Assembly (NCBI GenBank): GCA_013399895.1
Contig: VXBA01001686.1
Coordinates: 124,001 to 188,000 of the forward strand
Direction of reading: 5' to 3'
Source: Serilophus lunatus
Taxonomy: Eukaryota > Chordata > Aves > Passeriformes > Eurylaimidae
Length of the DNA: 64,000 nucleotides
A model generated the notes under the pieces. That model was given only the letters and a program-made list of their open reading frames with translations, was not told where the DNA came from and did no database searches. The position numbers and the translations under genes were made by a program. Positions 45,101 to 57,100 of the stretch are shown here, in pieces (the stretch's first letter is position 1; every line of letters starts with the position of its first letter).

Positions 45101-48100
45101 CTCTACCAACTGATTTAAAAATATATTCATTCTCCCTACAAACCTAGCAACTATGCACTCTATGGACACTTATTTCAGCTCATCCTGAGACTGGTAAGGT
45201 TCATTCCACCCCACCGCAGTATTCTTATGTATAAATACATGACGGTGTCTGATTTGCTTTAATTAAATCTAGAAAAGCACATAGGTTTTCCGGATTCTGA
45301 GATATATATGAGGAATAACTAGCTTACATTTCCTCTTGACTTTTTGCCAAGTGCAAGCAGTTCTGAAAACCATTTAGCAGAAGGGGTACGGCCTCTCAGT
45401 CATCATTTAAACACCTTTACAACTGAAAGAGTGACAGTGGAGCTGTTTAACTTCCACTTTGTTTTACCTGTCAATTCTCCAACTCCTGCTTGTGGCTTCG
45501 CAAAGTTCCTCAGCTTCATAGAAGCCAGTGCTCTGGTCTTCCACGCTGCTGGAGTTCTGCCATTCGAAACAGAGATTTCTCCTAGCACTCAGAGCAAAAG
45601 GCAAGTTCTCATATTCGGGTATTTCCTCATAGTGACGCACGTTCTCGTACTCTGGAGCACAAGTGCTGGTTATGGAATTCAAATGCATTTGTGACAAATT
45701 CTCCCCCAAAAGTACATGCCTATCTAAAGACTCCAGCCTTTGGTTATTTCGCATCTCGGGTTGACTCCTGTTTCTGTGCCTCTTCTTCTGTAGTGCTGGA
45801 CTACTTATTTCTAAGGAATGTGCCTTGGCAGACTTAGCTTTCCTTTCACTGCCTACAGATGCTATGTTCCTGTTGTTACCACTTCCACAACCATCCCCGC
45901 TGGAAAGGCTGGCAACAGCACTATCCACCGACTGGCTGCCTTTAGAGAGAAATTTTTGGAAGTCGCTTTTCAGGAAGCAAACCGACAGTTTCATGTTCAG
46001 AAACTTTTTCAAGCTATTTTTCTTCTGATGGTCTTTGCAGGGCTTGTCTGTCCTGTCCATGTCCACAGCAGAGAGAGACTTGGCCCTAGGCTTCGTCACA
46101 ACCGTCAAGTGGTTGAAGTTGGTAGCAATGTTAGCAGTCCTTAATGACTCGGAATTTCCTGAAAACGGAAGAATAGGATGAGGTAACTTCCAGACGGGTT
46201 TCTCAGAAGAACGTTTGGGTATGTCACAGGACGACAGTCCACCTTGCTCCTTGGCTCGTGGCTTTGTGAAGTGAGATCCTTCTAGAACACTGTTTGATTT
46301 GTCCTCATTGGAGGTGTAGGAACTTTTGTCCACGAGCTCTGCAGATGCTGCTTTTTTCAGCAGGCCAGCAGCTGGAAGGCTGTGCCTCTGTGGTTTCTTA
46401 GGAACAACCTTTGGAGAATTCTCATTCTTTATTTTAACTTCTTTATCTTCCAAGTTTTGTGGGGAAACATGGAGGCTATTGGAAGCAGATGAGGGCTGAC
46501 TGCAAGTCAGTTTGAGCTGCTTTGGCAAACTCATGGACAGAGCATCACACCTCACAAAGCTAGTCCCTTTGTTCATAGCATCTGGCATTCTGCTGTCATC
46601 TATTCCCTCATCCATGGAGTTACCTAAGTCATGGTCTGTATCTAAAGAGCATTCAAAAATTTCCACCAAATCAGAACTCTTGTGTAACAACTGAGGCAAA
46701 AGATTTTGTGAAGCTGACTCTTCCACAGCAGATTCCTTGCCCTGATGCATTTTGTCTGCATTGCTTTCAGTAATCTCACATTTTTCAGGATGATGCATTT
46801 CTGTATTATTGTTATAGCAAACACTTTGACCAAGCACATTAATTTTGGCTGGCTTTTTAAAGCGTTGGTCCACAAGCCCATAGGAATCTTTCTCTGAACT
46901 GGATGGTTCCTTTGTTCCTTCCCCTGCGGTGTCTATGCCATCCTGACGCACTAGACATGCGCCACGTGGCTTTCTTGGCTTAGGGACAGGAAACACTTTT
47001 GAGCTCAAGACTGAAGATGTTTCAGAGGAGGCTTTATCAGCATCTGCTTTTATCCCTACTTCACCTGAAAACATACTGTTGCTACTTAAATTTTCATTTT
47101 CTAAGACTTCCTGATCCAATGGGCAATAACAACTGTGGTCATTTTCAGTCAAACTAGGACTAATTTCAGACATCTGAAACTCATCAGCAATGACCTTACC
47201 ATGAGTATTTTGTTGCTTTCCTTTACATACTCCAGAAGATGATGAAGACTGTACAAGTTCCATAAACTCTATTTTAACATCATCCTTGGAACTGCTGCCA
47301 TCTCCTTTGTCAAGTTTGTCTGCATACCTGTGCCTCACAGGACTGCTGTTAGGAAATACACCGTGAGATAGGACATCCTTAAGTTTCTCTTCCAAAATGC
47401 TGGCTTTCAAAACCACCTGACTTCTATTTCCCAGTTTTTCATTGTGACTATCTGCCATAGATAGTGCATTTCTTTCACCAACTTTGATGTTCTCTAAGTT
47501 TTCAAAGTGCTCAAGAATTATCTGAGTTTTACATGCGTTCTCTCCATTTCCAAGTTTTTGAAGGCACCCAAATTTGCAAGATGACATAGGTAGAATATAA
47601 GCTGTGTTGCCAGTGCTCCCTTCTGAGGTTTCATTTTTATAATTCAAGTGATCCAGCGTTTGAGAAGAATCTTCCCTGTGCTCCTCAAAGCTTTTTGTGC
47701 TTTTGCGTGTAGACGATGGAGGTTTAACTTCTGGAATGGATGAGCTCTTGAGAACCTTTGGTTTTGGTGCAATTGCTGGCTTTGTTTTCCTTGCAGCTAG
47801 TATCACACCAGGAAGTACAACATCAGGCTTCGGTGCAACAGGTGGAGGTGCTGCCTTGTGTCCTACCACAAATTTTGGTTTGGGGGCCACTGGTGGCTTC
47901 TTCATTTCTAGGAAGAATGGAAAACAAAGACTTTAGTTACCACTGCCCACAGAAACAACTGCATCTGAACTGCAGTAGTACTGGAAGTTTTGTAATTTTA
48001 ATTCATATTTTACAAGATGTCAGTATGTGCATGAAGACATTTTTCTCTTAAAAGCATGCCCTCCCTTCCCTAATGCCACTTTTTTACTAGTTGCCTTTCT

Positions 48101-51100
48101 TTGTTTTAATAGGCACATCAAAGAGTGGTAGGAAAAGTCTTCAAAGTTAAGTGTTTTTTTAACTTAATACTAAGTGTATGTCCTCGCTCAGATGCTAAAG
48201 CATGATGCTAATAAAAACAGAGAAGATTGGCCTGGTTTTGTACTTTGAACTATTATAATATTTTAAAATGGTGCAAGTATGTTAAGTGCCACATGTATAA
48301 TAATGCATAAGAAGAGCCACGAAGGTACTGGAACAGCTAGGCTAACTACCAGGACACAGTTCAGTCCCTTCCCCCACAAACTATGGCAACGTGTAACCCA
48401 AAATTCCTCTTTCCCTTCCTCTTCTCTTCAAACAGTACTCACATGAATTACTGTATCAGTTGCAAAACTGGCATGTCACTACCGACAGCTCAGTGAAATT
48501 AATCTGTGGTGTCAAGTTAATGCAGTAGTTGGTACCAAGTCAGTACTTTTCTATTGTAAAACCCTATTTCTGTGCCACTTATAAAAGTACTCTTCCCAAC
48601 ATGCTACTGTCTGACCCAGAAACAGTCACCACTGCTATGACTTATCACCCACTGGACAGCACAAGATGACAAACCCTGGGAAGAGCATACAACAGGAAAA
48701 GGAGTTCATGAGGAACTCAGAGACTGGAGTTTTGATCCTGTTGTTTGTTTTGAGTGGCTTGGAGGTTTTTTGTTTGTTTTGTGATTTTTTTGTTAAGGTA
48801 TGCCTAAAATATTTTACTATTGCAGGAGAATATTTATGACCAGTTCATTTCCATATGCTGGAATAATTTCAGATTTCTAAGTGTTTTCAGTGATTTTTTT
48901 ATATATGCAGACTGATTTATAAATTAAACAAGTTTGTCATCCTGTTTATTTATGTATTAAATCTGTATACCCTGTACTTACTATCTTTGTTTTGAATAAT
49001 ATTTTGGTATGCTTTCAGGAAGTCACGTTAAATAAAACTCTGAAGAAAACACAGCAGTTAATGTTTCACTTGCAAAGAGATAGGGTAAGCCATTGATTTA
49101 TTATTCCCTTTGAAATGTGGGTTTGGTGTTTGGTTGTGTTTTATCACCATTATTATTACAAATATGCAACAATATCCTCATCTCTAGCTCAGAAATATAA
49201 GAATCAAGCTTCAGAGTCTCAGGCTTGATTCTTTTCTGGCTTGGGTTTGTTTTTGTATTTTGTGGGTTTTGTTTTGGTTTTTAAATCTAGATGACAAAAA
49301 AAAAAAAAAAAAAGCAGATGCCCTCAGCTGAAAGTATTTCCCGAACAGCAAACTCCTGCTCTTAGCAGACAGCCAGAAACAATGTCTTTACTATAGAAAC
49401 AGGAAAACCATGTATTTCTAGGACATTAATCATTAAATGGTATCCATACTGACTCCCACTTACACTTAGAACAGCTGTCCTTGCTCCCATTATATTAGCA
49501 AAAAGGTAAATCTGATGGCAGAGAGAATTTTTGACAGATTTTGCAAGAGGGAACCCAGAATTTCTTTCCACAGGAGCAGCTCCCTGTGGCCACTGAGAAC
49601 AGTGACCAAACTACCAGCTACAGCCAAGGCCATAGTACCTTCTGTTTCCCATCTAAAGACAGGTCTCCCACAGAGAGAAGAGTCAACAACTGGCTAGGAA
49701 AAAAAAAAAGAACCCTTTAGATGAGTAACTTCTGATCCTAAACAGAAGAGAACTGTACACTCACTTTCTGACACAGCAACCGACTTTTCAGTTGGAGAAT
49801 TAAGAGATGGCAATAAAAGAGGCTGTTTTCTCTGGTAAAAAAACAAGGCAGGGATGTCCAGTTTGTCACAGAACTGAACACAGCAGCAGACCTGGGCCAC
49901 GTTCAGTAATGCTTCTTAAGCTTTTAAAATTCCCTGATAACAGGAGAGACAGTCTGCTTTGGAATCCTAAGTCAGAGAAACAGACTGAAGATGCAGGAGA
50001 TTAAAACACTGGCTAGGTAAGTGACATCCTGGGGATTGCTTGTCACACTTTACAAACTGAGGTCCACAAACCATGGAAGTTCCACTCTGCAGTGAGACTG
50101 CCTAACATTTTGGATAGCAATCAAACTAGATTCCTCTGCAGGGCTTTCAACTAGTATTTATAATGGAGGGCACTCAGAAGTTATGACATGACACCATTAC
50201 CTGAATATGAGATTCAGAACTAAAACATAAAAATGTAAAGGAATGCAAAGAAAACAAACCAGCTCTTTATATGTCAGTGGTGGAAACCTGAATAATGAAC
50301 AGAGCGAGGAAAGGTCACTTCTGATAATAAGTGCAATTCAATAAGATTTCTGAAGCCTACTAGGATTCTTCAAATTACTTCAACATTAAAAAGCATTGGG
50401 GCAGACAGAAGAGACCAGCAAATTGTGTGGTATAATAAAGACACCACTGTCTGCTTTAAAGTGATTGCACATTTCATCTCGAGCAGATATGGGTCAATGT
50501 ATTAACAGGCACATTGCAGACTCGGTATCAATACAGATCTGCTCAGTCAGACAGGAATGTGATGAAGAGCCCTTTCAAACACAAAAGTGACGTGAGAGGA
50601 AAGCCTCTGGGAAGGGAATGCATAACAGTAGTTTTCCTCAACAAAATATCTTTAAGTTTCTGAAAAATACAAGTGATGAGCTACTTAGACAGTTACAGCA
50701 GCTAGGCAAGGGCAGAAAGTATAGATTTCTATTAGAAATCAAGAATTAAAGTTCAGTTGATTATAAACTAATTTAATTTGCTGTGTGTGGATAAAAAACA
50801 GTTCTACATAACACAGTGCTTTAAAAGGGGTGATTTCCCATCCAGAATAGAAAGAAAATTAAGTAGGAGGCAACTCATATATAAAGGTGTAAGGAATGAC
50901 TGGAAGTCATGTGAGAATGACTTTTTGTTAAATGGCAAGCATAAGCAAGCCTCTTTCATGAAAAACAAATATAATCAAGGAAACATTATACAGCAAATGC
51001 ATGGAGTGGTGAGTTGTTTGTAGAGTGGGTTTTTTCCTGGTGCCATATAGAATGGTTCCCTTCAGAACAGAGATGGTTGGTTATGCTCAGGAGAGCAAAA

Positions 51101-54100
51101 ATTGAAGAGAATTTGGAAATCAGTGTAGATGGTTATTTTATGACAGTTTCATGCAGGTCTGCAGCTAAGCAGTAAATAATCTTCTGATAGATATAAGAAG
51201 ATGAAGGGAGCTGAAAATACTTCTGTACATAGCACCTGCCAGACTGTTAGTGACACGCTATGTCATCTTCTGGCAATCTCAGAAATAACTGCAGAAATAT
51301 CCAAGGTCTAAAAACTATGCCTCAAATCTCAGGAAAGCTCATCCAGCTTAATTTAACCAAGAATTTAAGACAGTAACAGAATGCATACTTATGCATATGT
51401 GAAAGATTTTTTTTAACAGATGGCTCTTTAAGCATTCAAAGAAACCCCAAAAAAAACAAAAAACCTGATGAGTTCCCATAGCTGACCATGGAGGTTTGAC
51501 AAGTTCAAACTCGGAACAGAGCTCCAAAGTTATTATGAAACTCAAAGGGTAATCAACTACAAGAACATCTCGCCTAAGGTTGTGGGGGAACCACAAGCAC
51601 TTGCAGTCAACCTATACTCACTTTCTGATGCGTGTAGAAGTTTCAGAGAAAACTCTGGACTGGACACTGGATTCTCTTGATTGTCCTTCTCAGGAGGTTA
51701 GAGAATCACTGTGACCTCCCCTCTCCAATCTTAACCCGCTTCTCAGAGAGAATCCTTGCATCCAGAAATACAAGTAGTAAATCCAAATGCAAGAGCAGAA
51801 AGAAACACAAAATTTAACTTGCATAAAGATTAAATGTTCAGGAGCCAGAGAAACTGTGAAGAGATATCCTCCAACCTCCTTGACTAGGCAAAGGAAGAAA
51901 TCCATAAATAAAGTGGCTAGCAATGCTGCAATCACCAACAGGAAATCTTCTGCTCATCTAGGAGCAGCCAACGCCATGCTCAGTGCTGAAGAAAAAATAA
52001 AAAAGATGCTTAAAAATACCAACACACTTTAAAAACTTGGGTTTAAAAGGGCATTATTTGTCTAACAATAAATAGCCATTACCACCACCTATGCAGGTCA
52101 ATGCATGTACTCTGTCTGACTTCAGGTCACAGCACGGAAAACAGACATTTGTCCCTCTGTTGAATTATGTGCTCCAGCATGCTGAGGAAAAAGCAACACC
52201 CATTCTCATCCTGCTGAGCTCTCTGCAGCCGACACTTAACATTGCTTGACTGGCAATATTCCTGTTCTTCCTTCAATTTATTTTAGAGGAGGATGTGAAC
52301 ACCCTGAAGCAACTTCTGCTCTCAACCCTTTGGCCTTAAAGTGTCCATTTCTGTTCTTCAAGTGATAGGATTTGACAGCTGAGGACCTCACTTAAAAATG
52401 CTTGTGTCTCTTCTCCAATGCACTACCATGAGTGATCAGAAAAGCCAGTGAGACAGTGCAATCTTAAGCATTATCATTGCACATCTTTTAGTCCTTCTCC
52501 TCAAATTTTTACCTCCTGTTATCTTGCCCACTCAGCACAGGAGTAGGGAGAAAAGATGATACAGGAAGTTGAACTAAGGCAAAAAAAAAATAAAAAAAAA
52601 ATCAAACAGCACTACCACTTCTGCAATAAGCTCTGCTACTGCTAAAGGAATAGTTTTCCCAGGTAATCTTTATGCCCATATTTTTGAGATTATGTTAACA
52701 TCTTCTGTATTTGGGAACAACAAAAGAACAACTCAGGTTCACATGGCTCTGGACACTGTCACGATAACACAACCTGATACTCCTTTCCTTGCAACGCTCC
52801 ACAGGAACAGAGGCCCCTTCTCCTGGTGCTCAGGGTGCCCCATGGGACCACCTCGAGTCACTGAGAGGTACACTGGGCAGGATCCTGCAACCTTCTCTCA
52901 AGCAACCCTCTCTGAGCCACAAAACAGGAGCAAGTCAGTAAAACAATCAGATTGTGACAGCAGGTGAACCTAAGCTGAAGGTACAGCTACACAATTGAGT
53001 TACTATGGGGTGAGCCAAGGTGTGAGTTTAACAAATCAAAGCTGGCCACATGTATACTACTATCTTATCACACGGTCTAAAAGGCAGTTTACTCCTTTTC
53101 ACCTGCGAGGTGACAGCAACTTCATGTACAACTTCATGTAACTATTTCACATTTACTGGGAAAAGAAAAGGGCTTTAAACAGTTACTGCTCAGCAGCTGG
53201 CCTAGGGCAAATGTACACACTGGCTTTCTCATGGCACCTTGTTTACATATGCAAACCGTGTTCTCAGAAATAGAAAGTCACATCTGCAGGCTATGTATGA
53301 AAATAATACAATGCCCAGAAGGTATCAGCCAAGGAACCAATGTGCTGTTGTCTCTTATGTGAAGGAAGAGCTTGCTCCAACAGCCAGTTCACTGTTCCTG
53401 AGAAGACTTCTGGCATAAAACACTACAAATCACAGACACAAAACAAAAAAGCCAATCTGGTTTTTAAAGAGTATGTAGGAAGAGAGGTCATTACTGCTAT
53501 ATGTTTGGGACACAATGAAAGATTATTGCAGTAGCATTTAATGCACTGCACAGAGAAACAGTATTTTAAAACTCCTCCAGCCCAAATTTTACTGATTGCT
53601 TGTGAGGCTTTTGAGTTTGATTACTTTGCTTTCATATACAGAAAGAAAGTTTCATTACATAAACACCCAAAAAAATTATTGCGAGATCATTAATTTATCT
53701 CCTGCAAAAGTGCATTCATTTTCACATTATAGAGAAGCTCTGATTTTCTCAGGTGCCACAATCCCCAAAAAGAAAACAAAAAAAGGAATGAGTCATGGCA
53801 TCCTGGAAGATAATATATGTAGTTTGAAAATTACAAGGGAAAACTATGGTTTAGAAGTCACCATAGTTTTAGAAAACATTCTAAATAAACTGGAAAAGGA
53901 AAACATCAATTTCAGCATCTCGGATGGTTCACTCACTTGTTGAAATAAAACAAGAAAGTTATCTCTAACTTCAGAGTAAGGACAAGAGATGAATAAACAA
54001 CCTTTTAAGATCGCATGCAGAGACAGAGCTGAGTAAGTCTAATGAGACTTGACATATTTGAGGGTTAAAGGGACATTAAACCCTGGAGGCCTCATTTTTT

Positions 54101-57100
54101 CAATCCTTGAAAGCAATGAAGTTCGATTGGAAAAGTCATGTTGATTTTGTTTATTCTGTTTTTTTCCATTTGAACTACATTTCTGACATTAAAATACACT
54201 ACATTTTTCTCATTGTTGTTGTCAAATCCAATTCCAAGCCCAAGCTATACATTCTGCCCACATTAAATAAGCTGTATATATTCACATATAAGGACTGTTT
54301 CTTCAGCAAGAAATAATAAATGTCAAACTCATAACTCTGAGCTTTTGTTTTTTCCTTTTAAAGGCAAAGAACATATTTGAAGACAGCACAATATTTTCAG
54401 GCAGAAAATGAGTAAGTGTGCATTCACTGGCATTGTATACAGAGAATATGTAGTACATGAGACAGCAATGACAGAAGAATAGTTACAAATTAAGATTGAA
54501 AGCAACATATGAGCTAATCACTACAATAAGATAATCTTTAAATTATGTAAAAGTATTTTAAATAAGTGCTATATAGTTCCTGAATGCCAGCAAGTCCAGA
54601 TGTACATATACATTTTAAAACATGCAAGCAGCAACTGTGGCAGAACTCCTTCACCTATCACTGGATTATGTCCAGCTTGGGAGTGAGATGTAACTGAAAC
54701 AATTTTGTAGCTGAAATAGAAAAGATGCACAGCAAGAAACTGAATATGCACTGCATTATTTAGAAAGGTAGCAGGCAAGATGCAGTGAGGTTAGAAACAG
54801 GTTATCAAGCTACAGACCAGGTTATCAATCACTGTCCCTTCTGTCTGTGGACAGAAGCAGTGTTTAATATTTCTCCCCATGCCACAGCACCCTCAAGTAG
54901 CACAGTATCTCTTACAGAGAGCCCTACGCACCAAGGTCACATCTGTAAATCTTACTTAAAAAAATATTAAAGCAGTACTGGTGATGGTCTGCCATGTTGC
55001 TCTGTTCTGAAGGTACATTAAAAGAAGATGTAAGAGAGGGACATCAGAGCCTACAAGTTAAACTGAAGAAGAGCAGAAGGATTTTTAGGCATTTCAAGTT
55101 CCACCTGAAGCCTTCAGGGACAATGATAATATTTTTACTGAAATGCTGTATTACCAACCAGTTGTCAGAAAACTGGCTTATAGAGCACAAACCAGAGGCA
55201 CAACTGAATTGACAATTAAATCATTCCACTGTAGGAAACAGATCCCACAGATCACAGAACTGAAATTAAAACACAGGAGCTGGTAAGTTTTTGTGTGAGC
55301 AACAGCTTTGTAAAGCATGCCTGGATATTGCAGACACTAAGTTCTGTAGCAATTCAAAGGCAGGAGTATTAAACCTTCGGAACGGTCTTCTGGCAGCCCT
55401 CAGCCTTTTCATACCCCACCTATGAGCTTCTTTACCGAAATGTCAGAAGCTGTCATGACACTGCCAGCAGCATCATGAACTTCTGACGTTATTTCACCTG
55501 TTCCCCATTTTTTAATCTTGACATAATCCATCACACACACAAAACACGTTTCATCCCCCCCTTTAATATCCCTCTTCTTCCCACCCACAAGGACACTCTT
55601 TATCCCCTTCGTATTCCCTTCCAAAATTCACGCTTTCTATGAAACTGTCCCACTTTCTCCTCACTGATATTCCTCAGCATCCCTTTCCCTTTTGCTTCTA
55701 AGAGACTTTCTTCGCCAGGACTCCTTTCCCCTCACCTTCTCCACAAACACCATCACAATGTACACCAGAACCGAGACTCGGTCACACTCGCTAAGCTCTA
55801 GAGGTCCTGAAAATGTACTCAACTTTCTGAAACCCGGGACCGTATCAAATTTTAACAGCCCAGCCCCTAAGCTCTTGAGCACCCCCTAACACTTTTATTT
55901 GCACAGCTGTTTAACTCTTAAAAGAGCGAGGGGGGAGCGGCACTACCAGGGGAACTAGGAAACAACAGGAACATACAGAGCAGCTGTTAAGGAGAGGTAT
56001 CCTGCTTTCTTTCATGCTTTTTGAAACCCGAGGAAAATCTGTCATATAAATTAAAAATGAGAATATATTAAATGAAGCACAAAGAAGCATTAAATCGCTT
56101 TTTATTTCCCAGTAAATTCTGATTAAGTATGAGAGCCCGGATAACATAATTAACATTGGAGTCAATAACAATTTGACATACTCGAGAGGAAAACACTGAG
56201 AACTAGGCTGATGTTTCTGCTTGATGTGGGTGTATTGCTTTTTCTTTACAACATCGACCATCCCAATCCTCATAGAAAGCACTTCCTTGCTTCAGGTTTA
56301 CCCTGCAATTAGTTGTGTTTTCACCCAATACACCATAGTCTACACATAGCACGTTTTCCATGCACAAACTACTTGTATTCTCGTCTCCAGGCAGATACGA
56401 AAGGAATCTACTTATCTAACAGAGGAGTGAACAGAACTACTTAGCAGCACACCACCGTGCAGGCAAATGAAAATACGAGCAACTCCCTTAAACACGGATA
56501 GATCTTGTTCTGAACCAAGAGTTTGCCTTGCAGCTCTTTTAGCCATTAAGTCGGCAGCGGTGAAGACACGAGGAAGGAAAGGGGAGGAAAGCACCGAAGC
56601 CGATCCGTTCCAAGCAGCGGCTGGAAAGGCCGGGACCGAACGCTTCCCAGCCGTGGGGATGCAGCCTACCGGAGCCCGGCCGGGGCAGGTACATCGCCGA
56701 ATCCGGCCAACCGCCGCAGACACCCTCCCGCAGCTCCAGCCGCGGTCCGGTGCGGGCTGTCCCGCAGGAACACCCGGGTCCCCCCGGGATCCCCCGCCGC
56801 CAGCTCAGCCCCGCCCGAGACACGCCGGGCAGGACGTGCCGCGGGCGCGGGGCGCCCTTAGCGGGCCCGGGGCGCCCTTAGCGGGCCCGGGGCAGGGCTG
56901 TCCCCCCGGGCAGGGCTGTCCCGGTGGGAAGGGCCGCGTCCCGGCCGGGAGCGGGGCGCGCCCCCCCTCCCCGCTCGGTCTCTCCCCGCGCGGTCCTGGG
57001 AGCGCACCGGCCGCTCCGGACCCCGTCTCGTGGAACGAACCCCCCGTCCCCGCCGCCACGGGGCGAGGGAGGCGAGGCTTTCCGCGGGCGGGGGCAGGCG

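Larger units (their letters stand above)
28743..45467 (-). other. FGD6: FGD6 intron 2
   Basis: The largest intron here (16.7 kb). It holds two CR1 fragments in opposite orientations, the 0.4-kb direct duplication, a CAAA run near 30.51-30.53 kb and an unexplained 147-codon ORF at 37250-37693. No further FGD6 exon is needed by the reading phase. Confidence 0.85.

Noticed and set aside
45344..48051. Several plus-strand ORFs and other-frame minus ORFs over exon 2
   Set aside because: Shadows of the FGD6 exon 2 reading frame.
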